DNA of 64,000 nucleotides from Gammaproteobacteria bacterium (GCA_009837185.1 VXUA01000057.1:1-64000), one strand, 5' to 3'. Counted from the first letter of the stretch, positions 1-9,121 are shown. Notes: generated by a model not told the origin, from the letters alone. Made by a program: numbers and translations.

Positions 1-20
1 ACTTATCCAGCTGATTAGAC
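1..20. repeat. Left inverted repeat of the TnpB element
   Basis: This repeat pairs with 1317-1336 at 19 of 20 positions; the mismatch is at position 15. It may extend to the left of the window. Confidence 0.75.
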
Positions 21-101
21 CATTTTTGAAGTTCAAGTTGATTGATTTTAAAAGCCATTGACTTCTCAACTGTTTTGTTTTGTGTTTAGCTATCCGTACA
101 A

Positions 102-1334
102 ATGAAAGCGTTTAAATATCGAATATATCCAACTAAATCTCAGCAGGAAGTGTTAGAGAGTGAGTTAGGTGCTGTTCGGTGGGCGTATAACTATTACCTC
201 GCTGCAAATCGAGATCTGCGCGCAATTAAAGAGCGTCGTATGTCTTTTGTGGAGATGACGACCGATTTAGCGCGACTAAAGATGACGGATGAATACCGCT
301 GGTTGACCGGTGCGTACGCACAGTCATTAAATCAGGCGATCAAAAATTTGATGGATGGTTACACCCGCCATAAAAACGGCCAGAGTAGAGCCCCGGTGTT
401 TAAGTCGAAACGTGACCTCAACCAAGCATGTTATTACCCACAAGGCGTGAAATTCAAGGGTAGGAAGGTTCATATTCCGAAATTAGGTCTGGTGAAAATC
501 ATGTTAGATCGGTACTGTCTCGGGAAAATCAAGACCGTGACGCTCAAGAAAACTCCAACAAATAAGTATTTCGTGTCAATATTGGTCGATGACGGAGCTG
601 AACAACCAAAACTAAACAAAACGATCCCAAAAAACAAAGTCATTGGTGTTGACGTTGGAATCAAGGACTTCGCAGTCGATTCGAACGGCAACAGGACTGC
701 GAACCCGCGACACTTTATGAAATATCACGCGCGGTTGCAAACAGCGCAGAAGTCCTTATCAAGAAAACAAATCGGATCGAAACGCCGTGTGAAACAGCGA
801 CTGAAAGTGGCTTCGATACACGAAAAAGTTGCAAATTGTCGCCATGACTTTTTACATAAGACCAGTACCAAGATGGTTGACGAAAACCAAGCAGTCATCT
901 TAGAAAAGCTGAATGTGAAAGGCATGACGAAAAACAGGAGACTGGCAAAGCACGTACAAGATTTAGGGCTAGGTAAATATTCTCGACTCGTGGAATATAA
1001 GTGCGCGTGGCGTGGAAAACATTTCTTAGAAATCGATCAGTGGTATCCGTCCAGTAAAACCTGTTTTGAATGCTGTTCGGTTAATAAAGATTTAACTCTT
1101 TCAGACCGTACTTGGGAATGTTTCAGTTGCGGTACGATTCTGAATAGAGACTTGAACGCCGCGAAGAATATTCGCCGAGAAGGAATCAACGTAATAGGGC
1201 AGCTGGGGGTCAGCGTCCTGGAATTTTCCGAAAACGTGGAGGGGATGTCAGACTATTATCTTGACCTAGCGTTGACTAATAGCAGCCTCAAGGAAGCGTT
1301 GAAATTGTCATCAGTTGTCTATTCAGCTGGATAA
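102..1334 (+). CDS. tnpB: TnpB family RNA-guided endonuclease
   Basis: This 410-residue protein has the layout of TnpB, the small ancestor of Cas12 encoded by IS200/IS605-type elements. It has an N-terminal helix-turn-helix-like segment (about 1-40), a central wedge region and a RuvC-like nuclease. The RuvC residues are visible: D184 in GVDVGIKD, E268 in VILEKLN and D350 in RDLNAAKN. A zinc ribbon has Cys at about 321, 324, 340 and 343. All catalytic residues are intact, so the protein could be active. Family members are guided by an omega RNA made from the gene's 3' end and the downstream element end; here that would be the last 150 or so bases up to 1336. The stop codon lies inside the right inverted repeat. 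The ATG at 102 gives the standard N-terminus (MKAFKYRIYPT). Confidence 0.92.
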   Translation: MKAFKYRIYPTKSQQEVLESELGAVRWAYNYYLAANRDLRAIKERRMSFVEMTTDLARLKMTDEYRWLTGAYAQSLNQAIKNLMDGYTRHKNGQSRAPVFKSKRDLNQACYYPQGVKFKGRKVHIPKLGLVKIMLDRYCLGKIKTVTLKKTPTNKYFVSILVDDGAEQPKLNKTIPKNKVIGVDVGIKDFAVDSNGNRTANPRHFMKYHARLQTAQKSLSRKQIGSKRRVKQRLKVASIHEKVANCRHDFLHKTSTKMVDENQAVILEKLNVKGMTKNRRLAKHVQDLGLGKYSRLVEYKCAWRGKHFLEIDQWYPSSKTCFECCSVNKDLTLSDRTWECFSCGTILNRDLNAAKNIRREGINVIGQLGVSVLEFSENVEGMSDYYLDLALTNSSLKEALKLSSVVYSAG

Positions 1335-1336
1335 GT
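1317..1336. repeat. Right inverted repeat of the TnpB element, holding the likely ccoN ribosome site
   Basis: This is the reverse complement of 1-20 with one mismatch. It contains the last codons and stop of tnpB. It also contains GGATAAG (1329-1335), which sits at ribosome-binding distance before the ccoN ATG at 1342. Confidence 0.75.
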
Positions 1337-1341
1337 CCCAA

Positions 1342-2787
1342 ATGAAGATTCTTAGCTCTGGGACATATAGCGATCGGCTAGTCTCCTATTCCGTAATCTT
1401 TTCCCTCATCTGGTCCATTCTCGGAATGGCGGCTGGAGTCTATGTCGCATTGGAATTGGTGATTCCAACTATAGACTTCGGTCAAGAATGGTTGTCTTAT
1501 GGTCGCCTACGTACCCTCCACACGAACGCAGTAATCTTTGGATTTGGTGTGACTGCTTTGATGGGGACTGCGTTTTATAGTGTCCAACGAACCTGTCATG
1601 TAGAACTATTTAGCCCTAGATTAGCGTGGTTTTGCATCATCGCTTGGCAATTCACCGTCCTACTCGGTGGAATTTCGCTGCTCGCGGGATGGAATGCTGG
1701 AAAAGAATATGCAGAGCTTGAATGGCCAATCGACATTTTGATCGCCGTAATCTGGGTTTGTTTTGGTGTAGTCTTCTTCGGCACCATTGCGAAACGAAAG
1801 GTCAAACCCATCTACGTCTCAAACTGGTTTTATGGTGCGCTCATCATCGTAATCGCAATGTTGCACATCGTCAACAGTCTCGCGATCCCTGTTACGATTT
1901 CAAAGTCCTATTCACTCTTTGCCGGTGCACAAGACGCAGTAGTTCAATGGTGGTACGGCCACAACGCAGTAGGGTTCTTACTCACTGGTGGTTTCTTGGG
2001 TATGCTTTACTACTTTTTGCCAAAACAAGCCGATCGGCCGATTTGGAGTTATCGCTTGTCCATCATCGCCTTCTGGGCATTTACCTACTCCTACATCTGG
2101 GCGGGACCGCATCATTTGCATTACAACGCGATCCCAGACTGGGTTCAAACTTTGGGAATGGTGATGAGCATCATCCTTCTCGCCCCGAGTTGGGCGACGA
2201 TGGTGAACGCGGTCATGACCGTATCAGGAGCGCCTCAGAAACTTAAAACGGATCATTCCTTGAAATTCATCGTTCTCGCGCTCGCGTTTTATGGACTCGC
2301 GACCTTTGAAGGACCGATGATGGCGATAAAGAGTGTGAATGCTGTAAGCCACTTTACTGATTGGACAGTCGGGCACGTGCATTCTGGTGCTCTCGGATGG
2401 AATGCGTTAATTACGTTTGGTACTTTCTATTTTCTAGTACCCCGTCTCTTTAACACTCAGCTTTACAGTAAGCGTCTGGCAGACATTCACTTTTGGCTAG
2501 CGATTGCTGGGACCATGCTATACATACTAGCAATGTGGGGCGCAGGTATTTCTCAAGGACTGCTCTGGTTAGCGTTGGGAGACCTTGGTGAGCTCAGCTA
2601 CGGGTTCCGAGAGATCATGGCAAGTATGCAACCATACTACATTTTGCGGGTTATCGCCGGGCTCGTATTCTTGAGTGGCGCCGTGATCATGATTTATAAC
2701 TTCTTCCGTACGATTGCCGGCCGAAAGACCGCCACCGTGCAAATCCCCGCGCCCAGTATTGCTCCCGAACAACCGGTCGCCACATGA
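1342..2787 (+). CDS. ccoN: Cytochrome c oxidase cbb3-type subunit I (CcoN)
   Basis: This is the catalytic subunit of the high-affinity cbb3 terminal oxidase. It is an inner-membrane protein of about 12 helices that binds haem b and the haem b3-CuB centre and reduces oxygen to water. Visible ligands include the His in LRTLHTNAV, GHNAVGFL, the HH pair in WAGPHHLHY and the two His in TVGHVHSGALGWN. The ATG at 1342 gives a start similar in length to other CcoN proteins. An in-frame TTG at 1315 would add nine residues that belong to the inserted TnpB element, so I reject it. The gene overlaps ccoO by four bases (ATGA). The TnpB insertion abuts the start, so the native promoter and leader have probably been replaced or displaced. 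Confidence 0.95.
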   Translation: MKILSSGTYSDRLVSYSVIFSLIWSILGMAAGVYVALELVIPTIDFGQEWLSYGRLRTLHTNAVIFGFGVTALMGTAFYSVQRTCHVELFSPRLAWFCIIAWQFTVLLGGISLLAGWNAGKEYAELEWPIDILIAVIWVCFGVVFFGTIAKRKVKPIYVSNWFYGALIIVIAMLHIVNSLAIPVTISKSYSLFAGAQDAVVQWWYGHNAVGFLLTGGFLGMLYYFLPKQADRPIWSYRLSIIAFWAFTYSYIWAGPHHLHYNAIPDWVQTLGMVMSIILLAPSWATMVNAVMTVSGAPQKLKTDHSLKFIVLALAFYGLATFEGPMMAIKSVNAVSHFTDWTVGHVHSGALGWNALITFGTFYFLVPRLFNTQLYSKRLADIHFWLAIAGTMLYILAMWGAGISQGLLWLALGDLGELSYGFREIMASMQPYYILRVIAGLVFLSGAVIMIYNFFRTIAGRKTATVQIPAPSIAPEQPVAT

Positions 2788-3419
2788 ACGCGATTGACAT
2801 ACATCGTAAGCTAGAAGAAAACGCTGGGCTCCTCATTTTCGGAATCTTACTTGTCTCTGCGATAGGCGGACTTGTGCAAATACTTCCAAGTATTTTTCAA
2901 GAAACTGTCGAACCCACAGCAGAAACACGTCCCTACACAGCAGCCGAACTCCTAGGTCGCGATATTTACATACGCGAAGGATGTAGCACTTGTCATTCGC
3001 AACAGGTACGTCCCTTGCTCGCAGAAGTGATCCGGTACGAAGCTCCCGCGCATGCTGGCGAATCTGTGTACGACCGTCCGTTCCTATGGGGTTCTAAAAG
3101 AACAGGTCCTGACTTGAGCAGAGTTGGAGAAAAATATACAGATGAATGGCAACGCATTCACCTAATTAACCCACGTGCTGTCGTACCTAAATCGATTATG
3201 CCTGCTTACCCTTGGTTGGAACGCAGGAGAGCTAACGCAGGCAAGGATGTCCATTTGCGCATGAAAGCACTTCAAAGACTTGGACATCCCTATACCAACG
3301 AAGAAATTGAGCGAGCAGCTACAGAAGTAGCAGGCATGACTGAACTCGATGCAATCGTAGCATATTTGCAGTCGCTGAAAATCGACACATCAGTAGATCC
3401 CAGTGAAGGCGGGCACTGA
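2784..3419 (+). CDS. ccoO: Cytochrome c oxidase cbb3-type subunit II (CcoO)
   Basis: This 211-residue mono-haem membrane-anchored cytochrome c passes electrons to CcoN. It has one N-terminal transmembrane anchor (about 15-37), then a periplasmic domain with the haem-binding motif CSTCH followed by SQQVRP, which is diagnostic of CcoO. A conserved Met in SIMPAYPWL is the likely axial ligand. It overlaps ccoN by four bases and is followed two bases later by ccoQ, so the operon is translationally coupled. Length and order match normal ccoNOQP operons. Confidence 0.96.
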   Translation: MNAIDIHRKLEENAGLLIFGILLVSAIGGLVQILPSIFQETVEPTAETRPYTAAELLGRDIYIREGCSTCHSQQVRPLLAEVIRYEAPAHAGESVYDRPFLWGSKRTGPDLSRVGEKYTDEWQRIHLINPRAVVPKSIMPAYPWLERRRANAGKDVHLRMKALQRLGHPYTNEEIERAATEVAGMTELDAIVAYLQSLKIDTSVDPSEGGH

Positions 3420-3421
3420 CG

Positions 3422-3577
3422 ATGACTCTCTTCATCTTCACAGGAGACATGCTCGTAATGCTTTTCATGGTAGTAGTAGTCGTCTGGGTATTTTGGAAGT
3501 CATCCGACGATACCATCAAGCGAAGCGCGGAAATACCACTAAAGGACGAGGTTCGCGAGGACGAGCATGCCGTTTGA
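3422..3577 (+). CDS. ccoQ: Cbb3-type oxidase assembly/stability subunit CcoQ
   Basis: This 51-residue protein starts MTLFIFTGDM. It has one transmembrane helix rich in Val, Phe and Trp (about residues 10-26), then a short charged cytoplasmic tail. CcoQ (FixQ) is a small single-span subunit that stabilises the oxidase. Position is the best support: it begins two bases after the ccoO stop and overlaps ccoP by 11 bases. Size and topology fit; the sequence itself is poorly conserved in this family. Confidence 0.82.
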   Translation: MTLFIFTGDMLVMLFMVVVVVWVFWKSSDDTIKRSAEIPLKDEVREDEHAV

Positions 3578-4463
3578 ATTTTGGTCCTGGTGGATCGCGA
3601 TTCTTACCCTGACAAGTCTATTTGGGCTTGGGTGGGTTACTTACAGCGCATATTTTTCACCAGATAAGCGCGCGAAAGCTGATGAGGAAGGGGCTCAATC
3701 TGACACCGTCTGGGATCAGAACCTCAGAGAAGGTGGCCGTCCAGCACCGATATGGTGGTTTTGGTTGTTGTTGAGTCTGTTGATCGCATCGGTCGTCTAC
3801 CTCATGCTTTACCCTGGTCTTGGAGTCTTCCAAGGAGCTTTAAATTGGTCCACAGACCATAGACTAGCAAATCGAATGATGGCGTATGAGATGACCTTCG
3901 GTCCAAAGCGCGCAGAGGTGCTTGCTATGAACTATACCAAACTTCAAGCAGATGAAGATCTCATGAAAATAGCCGAGCGTCTATTCGGTGAGCATTGCGC
4001 CGCTTGTCACGGTATGGATGCTCAAGGCCAAGCCAATCGATTTCCAAGTTTAACTGACTCAGAGTGGATCTGGGGCGGTACTATTGGCGACATTGACAAG
4101 ACGATTCGAGAGGGTAGAACAGCAAACATGGCTGGCTGGGCCAACTCGTTCAGCGAGGACGAACTGAGCCTGATGACTGACTTAGTGCTCGACATGAACC
4201 GCGGCGAGTCTGTAGAAGATCTCCCAATCAAACCTCTGTACGATGCGGTGTGTGCTACCTGTCATCAGGCAGACGGTACGGGCAATCCCCTCCTTGGCGG
4301 ACCTGACCTGACCAACGATATTCATCTTTACGGCAGTGATCGCGCATCAATCAAGTACACCATCGCCGTTGGACGAAACGGTGAAATGCCGGCATTTAAT
4401 ACACTCCTAGACGACACCGAGATTAAGCTCCTGGTCGCTTGGATTACCAAGAACCGCGAGTAG
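3567..4463 (+). CDS. ccoP: Cytochrome c oxidase cbb3-type subunit III (CcoP)
   Basis: This 298-residue di-haem cytochrome c accepts electrons from soluble cytochrome c. The N-terminus has two hydrophobic segments (about 8-28 and 60-80), as in CcoP proteins with a long N-terminal extension. Two periplasmic cytochrome domains follow, with haem motifs CAACHGMDAQG and CATCHQADGTG. It is the last gene of the operon; the next gene is on the opposite strand. No ccoGHIS assembly genes follow within the window. Confidence 0.95.
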   Translation: MPFEFWSWWIAILTLTSLFGLGWVTYSAYFSPDKRAKADEEGAQSDTVWDQNLREGGRPAPIWWFWLLLSLLIASVVYLMLYPGLGVFQGALNWSTDHRLANRMMAYEMTFGPKRAEVLAMNYTKLQADEDLMKIAERLFGEHCAACHGMDAQGQANRFPSLTDSEWIWGGTIGDIDKTIREGRTANMAGWANSFSEDELSLMTDLVLDMNRGESVEDLPIKPLYDAVCATCHQADGTGNPLLGGPDLTNDIHLYGSDRASIKYTIAVGRNGEMPAFNTLLDDTEIKLLVAWITKNRE

Positions 4464-4530
4464 TCCCTACGCTCAAAGAATAACTTATGAATATTCCGTT
4501 TTCTCGCGTTAGAACCTGACTGTCAGGAGA

Positions 4531-6609
4531 CTATCGACAAGTAGCAGAGTGCGATGGACCCATTAATTGTACGCGCGTGTAGTAGATACGCCCTCGCGGA
4601 TCGTGTAAGTAATAGTCATAGGCACCATCCACAATCACTAGAGGGGGTTCGCGATTTAAGAGATTCTTAACACCGATTAGAAACCGCGTCGGCAACCTAC
4701 CACCAAACCATTTCTTGGTGCACCATCGATATTGCACATCTATGGTTGACATTTGCTCGATATCGCTGGCGTAACCTAAGTAAGCACCCAGAAACGCATT
4801 TTGCGGCGACTCGTCGCGATAACTCCCGATGGTGCTAATACTTAGCATTGCAGCAGAATTTACTGAGGACCAGTTTAAAGTGAATTGAGTTCGAAACTTC
4901 GGCATGGGTCTCGCGATTGCGTTGGTCGCGTTTCGACGACCCAATCCATCGACAACCAAACCGGATTTAAGAGTCAATTCGTATGTTAGAAAGCGACTGA
5001 TCGAAGTGGTGGCTTCAAAAGTTCCGATGTTCCCAAGCTGAAAAGAGTACCTAGCCGTTGCATCCACACCACTTGTGATCAACCGGTTCGCGTTTAAATA
5101 ACTCGGTTCAGTTCGTACAAGATAGCCGTCTTCCCGCCTGATCACTTTGTCCGGTATTCCGTTTCCGATACTAAAGACGGTTTCCACACCATCGTTGTCG
5201 TGATCCCAAACACCGCAAAGAGGTCCTACTTCACTGTCTCCATTCACGCCATTAGGACATCTCAGCGCGTTGTCCAAGTCGATGAGTGTTTGGTGTCCCT
5301 CTCGTATAACTAACTCGTTATAGTCGTAATGGTACCAATCCATACTGAGCTCTAAACCTTCTACGCTTTGCGGGGTCAATGCGTATCCAAAACTGATGAA
5401 TTCGGCAGTCTCCGGTACCAGGTTTGGGTTTCCTTTAGCTTGAGATGCTCTATACGCCAGCGATGCTGCATTCGAAAACGGATCGCTGGAGTTTCGAAAA
5501 ATCGTTCGGCTACCTCCCGTTTGTAGTAGCGAGCCAACCCTAAACGAAGTACCCAAGCTCATACGAATCGAAAGATTTTCATTGAACTTCGCGATCGTGG
5601 ACAATTTTGGATCTAGAGACACCGCGTCCGGATCTTGAATTTCTTCTCTACGTAAAGCAGCGTTCAGTTCTAAACGCCGACTAACGGGCAAGTAAAGTTC
5701 GGTGAACAGGGACCAGCTTTGAGTTGAGTTCGTCCAATCGCTATCACCACTCAAAAAGGCGAATCCAAACTCGTTTGCGATATCATCGTAATCAGTCTTC
5801 GCCGAGTCTTTTCGAACTTGCCAGCCCACGGCAAATCCAACGGGCAAGCCGTTGATATCGGCAATGTCAGTATGTGCGATGAACTCTGCAACTCGTTGTC
5901 TCACTGATCGGCTAGATTGATAAGTCCCGTGTAGCCATTGCAGTAGCTCTGGAGGATTTTGATACATTCGCGCCGCTTCTACTACGGTTAAGCTAGGATT
6001 AGGTCCCCACTCATCTTGCGACAAATTCCAACGTTCTCCTGTAGCAGGATCGTACACGTTGGTTTGAAAACTGTTGTAGTAAAAACAACTACCAGAACCA
6101 GAGTTTCCGGAACCCGGCACGTCATATGAAGGATCACATTCTGGCCCGCCATATCCTTCAAACGCTAAGTTCATCCGGTCCGTTATCGAGTCTGTGGGAA
6201 GGTGCGTCGTAATCTTTCGTTTGGAAGCCGAAACGCTCACATCAATGTTCCAGGCTCGATTGAACACAGTCCACAGTGTGCGCAATCCTGTGTGTAAGTC
6301 TAGCCCTCTTCGTAGATATAGGTCATGAGTATTCACGGGTCGACTGTCAAATACTGAGTCGGAGGTACCCCCCCACGACACGTTGCAAGGCTTGATATGG
6401 CACTGGTTCAAAACCACGACGGGCAGCATCAAGCTGAAGTCCCAGGTTGTGTTCGGGGATGATTACGTAACGAACATCTGGGTAGTATGAATTGCCGCCA
6501 GAAGATTCAGACCTGAATCGCGCCAACGACCCGTAGAGTATTTGCTCTGGACCTAGTTCGCGTTCTCCTGTCACTCGAAACTGATATTGTGTTTCAGCTC
6601 GGACCATAG
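4531..6609 (-). pseudogene. TonB-dependent outer-membrane receptor, C-terminal two thirds (interrupted and frameshifted)
   Basis: This is the beta-barrel part of a large TonB-dependent receptor. It ends in a typical barrel terminus (DPRGRIYYTRVQLMG). The missing N-terminus and plug lie at 26663-27659; a 20-kb transposon separates them. Within this part a second lesion exists. Reading runs in one frame from 6609 to about 6375 (ending PYQALQRVVGG) and must shift by one base to continue as TSDSVFDSRPVN down to 4531. The shift falls in a run of seven G on the coding strand, and six would keep the frame. The rejoined gene would code for about 1,040 residues, a normal size for the family. The substrate is unknown. 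The transposon alone is enough to abolish function. Confidence 0.88.
6368..6374. repeat. Seven-base homopolymer (poly-C plus strand, poly-G coding strand) at the receptor frameshift
   Basis: The two reading frames of the receptor meet exactly at this tract. Six bases instead of seven would join RVVGG to TSDSVF. It is either a slipped-strand mutation, a phase-variable tract or a base-calling error. Confidence 0.8.
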
Positions 6610-6617
6610 AGAAAAAA
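6610..6617. repeat. Left 8-bp target-site duplication
   Basis: AGAAAAAA immediately outside the left terminal repeat is repeated at 26663-26670 in the same orientation. Confidence 0.93.
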
Positions 6618-6640
6618 GGGAATGATATACAATGTTAGCC
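6618..6640. repeat. Left terminal inverted repeat of the 20-kb transposon
   Basis: It begins GGGAATGATATACAATG and ends TTAGCC. The whole 23 bases are the exact reverse complement of 26640-26662. Confidence 0.95.
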
Positions 6641-6835
6641 AAAAGAATGAGTTCAAACCCCGGCAGGTAGAACGTACGGCATAGTATGCCATAAGATACC
6701 AGAGGTCAGCTCCGATCCAAAAGAATAAACGTAGGGTCTGAGCACGCTTTAAGGAACCATCCTTGAGATAATTCACAGCGGAATTTAATCAATGGTTGAT
6801 TCTAAGAACAGTCGAGTTCGGCGAAAATTCTGCAA

Positions 6836-7000
6836 GTGGCATCAGAGCTTGCAATACGTTCAGCGATTGCTTCAGGAATTTCATCGACTCTGCACGACGA
6901 AACGCTGATAGTCGACTTAATAGGTCGAGACACGAAGACGTGGTTACGAGGTCCGAAACCAGAATCGCGATACCGAAGCAACAGAAAAATTAGTGTTGCC
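6836..7000 (+). pseudogene. IS1-type transposase, C-terminal remnant
   Basis: A short open stretch encodes ASGISSTLHDETLIVDLIGR followed by a basic tail. It matches in pattern the C-terminus of the transposase wreck at 7803-8531 ([15 protein letters not shown] plus a Lys/Arg-rich end). No catalytic domain precedes it. It is a decayed fragment on the opposite strand to the other copy. Confidence 0.45.
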
Positions 7001-7006
7001 TCAGTT

Positions 7007-7381
7007 TCACAATTTCACACCTAATCTTTGTAACTCGGTGTTAATCTGTCCAATTCTTACTCTTTGCTTTCCCAATTTATCGAGGCTTTCTTTAATTTCC
7101 TCTCTATTGAGTTAGTTGTTCATATCAACGTCTCGCCTAACTACTTCGGAACTGCGGTAAGAGCCACTGAAATATTTCTTTTGGATTGTTCCTAGTGCAC
7201 CTGCACACACACTGAGTATGTTTTCCAACGCTCTTTGGGACGCTTCTAGTTCTAGTCTTTCAAAGATTAAATCGGCAATGTTTTCTTTGTTTTCAGTACC
7301 TTTCTGCCTCGTGATGTTACGCAGCGCGAATTCTACAAAGACTATCCGATGCTTCGTTCTTAAGTGTTCCCTCAGTTTCAC
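7007..7381 (-). pseudogene. Second copy of a tandemly duplicated small gene, with an in-frame stop
   Basis: It aligns along its length with the neighbouring intact copy (7378-7674): ERLELEASQ against EREQLEASQ, GSYRSSEVVRRDVDMNN against GTFRSSADINRDVDMEY, and a C-terminal RIGQINTELQRLGVK against RIGQIKVELHELGVK. A TAA at about 7109-7111 stops the frame where the intact copy has Tyr. The sequence remains coding-like after it down to a natural TGA at 7007-7009. The two copies lie head to tail about 370 bases apart. The function is unknown; the sequence is charged and helical and probably forms a coiled coil. Confidence 0.6.
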
Positions 7382-7674
7382 TTTTTCACGCCTAACTCGT
7401 GTAGTTCGACTTTAATCTGTCCGATTCTTTGTCTGATCTTTGCCAGTTCATCATGGCATTTTCCAACTTGCTCTTTGCTAAGATAGTATTCCATGTCAAC
7501 GTCTCTGTTGATGTCTGCGGAACTCCTGAAAGTTCCAGCGTAATGTTTCTTCTTGATGTTATCTAATGCTTCTGCCCATTTATAGAGCTTTAAGTCTAAT
7601 GTGCTCTGAGACGCTTCAAGTTGTTCACGCTCTACAATAAGCTGTCCAATTCTTGTGTGTGTATCGTCGGTCAT
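7378..7674 (-). CDS. Small coiled-coil protein of unknown function (intact copy of a tandem pair)
   Basis: This 98-residue, highly charged, mostly helical protein starts MTDDTHTRIGQLIVEREQLE. It is flanked by a decayed tandem copy just downstream, with a few bases of overlap. The duplicated core contains the pattern KKHYAGTFRSSADINRDVDM. I do not recognise a family. Having an intact copy beside a mutated one suggests this copy is the functional one. It lies in the left arm of the transposon next to transposase remnants. Confidence 0.55.
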   Translation of the reverse strand: MTDDTHTRIGQLIVEREQLEASQSTLDLKLYKWAEALDNIKKKHYAGTFRSSADINRDVDMEYYLSKEQVGKCHDELAKIRQRIGQIKVELHELGVKK

Positions 7675-7802
7675 TCTCTTTTAATCTGTGCCTCTGTAAT
7701 TTATTAATAATGTATATATGTACATGGTTAAACGAGCCAGTTAGCTCAATACAGCCTGTCTAAGGTACAGTTATTATATTCCCAAAGCCTTGTGACTAGT
7801 TG

Positions 7803-8531
7803 CTAGGCTTTTGTGTGTCGCTTCTTGTACTTAGTACCTACCGCTGGTCCAGGTTTCTTGCACCGATAATCCTTGTCAATCAAATCCACGATGAAGTGCA
7901 TATCGTGAAACGTATCGGTTAGCCCTGCTTCCATCCATCGCTGGTGTGATTTGCAAAGTGTCTTGCAACCGGCAGAAGTTGTACCATACCGTGAATAGGT
8001 GCATGTGCGCGATGTGAAACTCCACGTCCTTACTGTACGCATTAGTTCGCCGAGAATATCGCCGATTCGACATGCGAATAGTTAGATTGTGTCGCTCAAC
8101 ATGAGCGGTCAAATTCTTACTGTCGTCGCCATTCCGCTTTTGAATCAAGTCTACTGTGTTCCAGAATACTCGATCCTTGCTATCTGGTACGCTTCAAGTT
8201 TATCGGTGCATATCGTATGTCGGTGCATTGAAGTTTCTTCAATACGGTTTCGCAAGTCCTTAAACAGTGCGATAGCCGAGACGGAATTTCTGTACTTACG
8301 AACTACCCAGGACAATAACAACTTGGAAGTCGTGTCTAACACTACGAAAGTCCAAACACTTCCCGCGACCTCAGGCAACCGCTCGACCTTACCCGCCTCT
8401 GTCGCTTTGTGCTTCGCATACACAAACGACCAAAATTCGTCGTATTGAATGCTGTCCTCGATTCTGACGTCGCGGACTTTCTGATTGACAAAGAAACACC
8501 GAGCGATTGAGTCGCACGGTGGCGCTTTCAA
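7803..8531 (-). pseudogene. IS1-type DDE transposase, frameshifted
   Basis: Three frames together give an IS1-like transposase. The first (8531-8151) has YDEFWSFVYAKHK and VWTFVVLDTTSKLLLSWVV, which carry the first acidic positions, then CTDKLEAYQ. The second (8148 to about 7930) has [18 protein letters not shown] and [22 protein letters not shown]. The third ends with [15 protein letters not shown] and a basic tail. At least two frameshifts and a small internal deletion between the first two blocks make it non-functional. The N-terminal part before about 8531 is also missing. Confidence 0.75.
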
Positions 8532-8589
8532 TAAAATGTTGATTGGATTCCTCGAGCAGGGAACCTCTTGAAAATTAGCCCAAAACTAT

Positions 8590-8815
8590 TGGATTTCGGT
8601 AGATGCCGAGGAAGGTAACTGAAGTGGTTTCTGGTAGGTTACCCGATGTTTTCGTTACAACGCTGAGCTACGTGGTGCTGTAAGTTCAGGTGAGGTAAGA
8701 TTTGTTGTGGTAGGGCTAGGTCTCTTTATTCTTTCTCCACCTAACCCTAACGGACGCGAGTGATGCTGGAAATTTTGAAAGCTCTCGCCACCCTAAATAT
8801 TGATAAGAGTTGAAC
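8590..8815. other. Gene-free stretch
   Basis: I see no convincing coding sequence here. The end of the stretch just before 8816 is AT-rich and could hold the start signals of the small gene that follows. Confidence 0.4.
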
Positions 8816-9094
8816 ATGAAAAACGTACCTGGTATTTCAGAAGACGATACAAATTTAACATTCCAACATGATGATATGCAGACTACTTCTGCAAGAGCAG
8901 AAAGTTTTTGTGTGGAAGTACCGAAGGGCACCAACGCGGTAATTACGTTGAAGTTGGGGATATTTAACAACAGAAATTTTAAAAATTTGGTTTTATTGCT
9001 ATCTCCGGCCGCCGCAAAACAGATTTCAAAAGAGTTGAATCGTGGGGTTAAAACTTATTTGAAAGGCGCAAATATTGAGAGTGAGGACGATTGA
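8816..9094 (+). CDS. Hypothetical small protein
   Basis: This 92-residue acidic protein starts MKNVPGISEDDTNLTF. The second half (VPKGTNAVITLKLG, then a LVLLLSPAAAKQISKELNRG segment) looks like a small beta fold followed by a helix. I preferred the ATG at 8816 to a TTG two codons upstream. No family is recognised. It sits alone between transposase wreckage and a second small gene in the left arm of the transposon. It could be a regulator or phage-type accessory protein, but nothing in the sequence decides this. Confidence 0.5.
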   Translation: MKNVPGISEDDTNLTFQHDDMQTTSARAESFCVEVPKGTNAVITLKLGIFNNRNFKNLVLLLSPAAAKQISKELNRGVKTYLKGANIESEDD

Positions 9095-9121
9095 TTCTCG
9101 CCCGACTGGTGGGAACCATAC

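Larger units (their letters stand above)
1..1336 (+). mobile_element. TnpB transposon-like element in front of ccoN (left end may lie outside the window)
   Basis: The element contains a single tnpB gene and no tnpA. Its first 20 bases (starting ACTTATCCAGCTGA) are the reverse complement of 1317-1336 with one mismatch, so the tnpB gene lies inside an inverted repeat. Classical IS200/IS605 and IS1341 elements have subterminal hairpins rather than long terminal inverted repeats, so this boundary is unusual. The repeat starts at base 1 of the window, so the true left end could be further out. The right repeat ends six bases before the ATG of ccoN. The element looks like a non-autonomous TnpB unit that would need a TnpA supplied elsewhere. 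Confidence 0.6.

Noticed and set aside
1315..1341. TTG at 1315 as the ccoN start
   Set aside because: The extra residues are encoded by the inserted TnpB element and have no equivalent in CcoN proteins.
4515..4527. CCTGAC-T-GTCAGG as a terminator after ccoP
   Set aside because: The loop is one base and there is no T-run.
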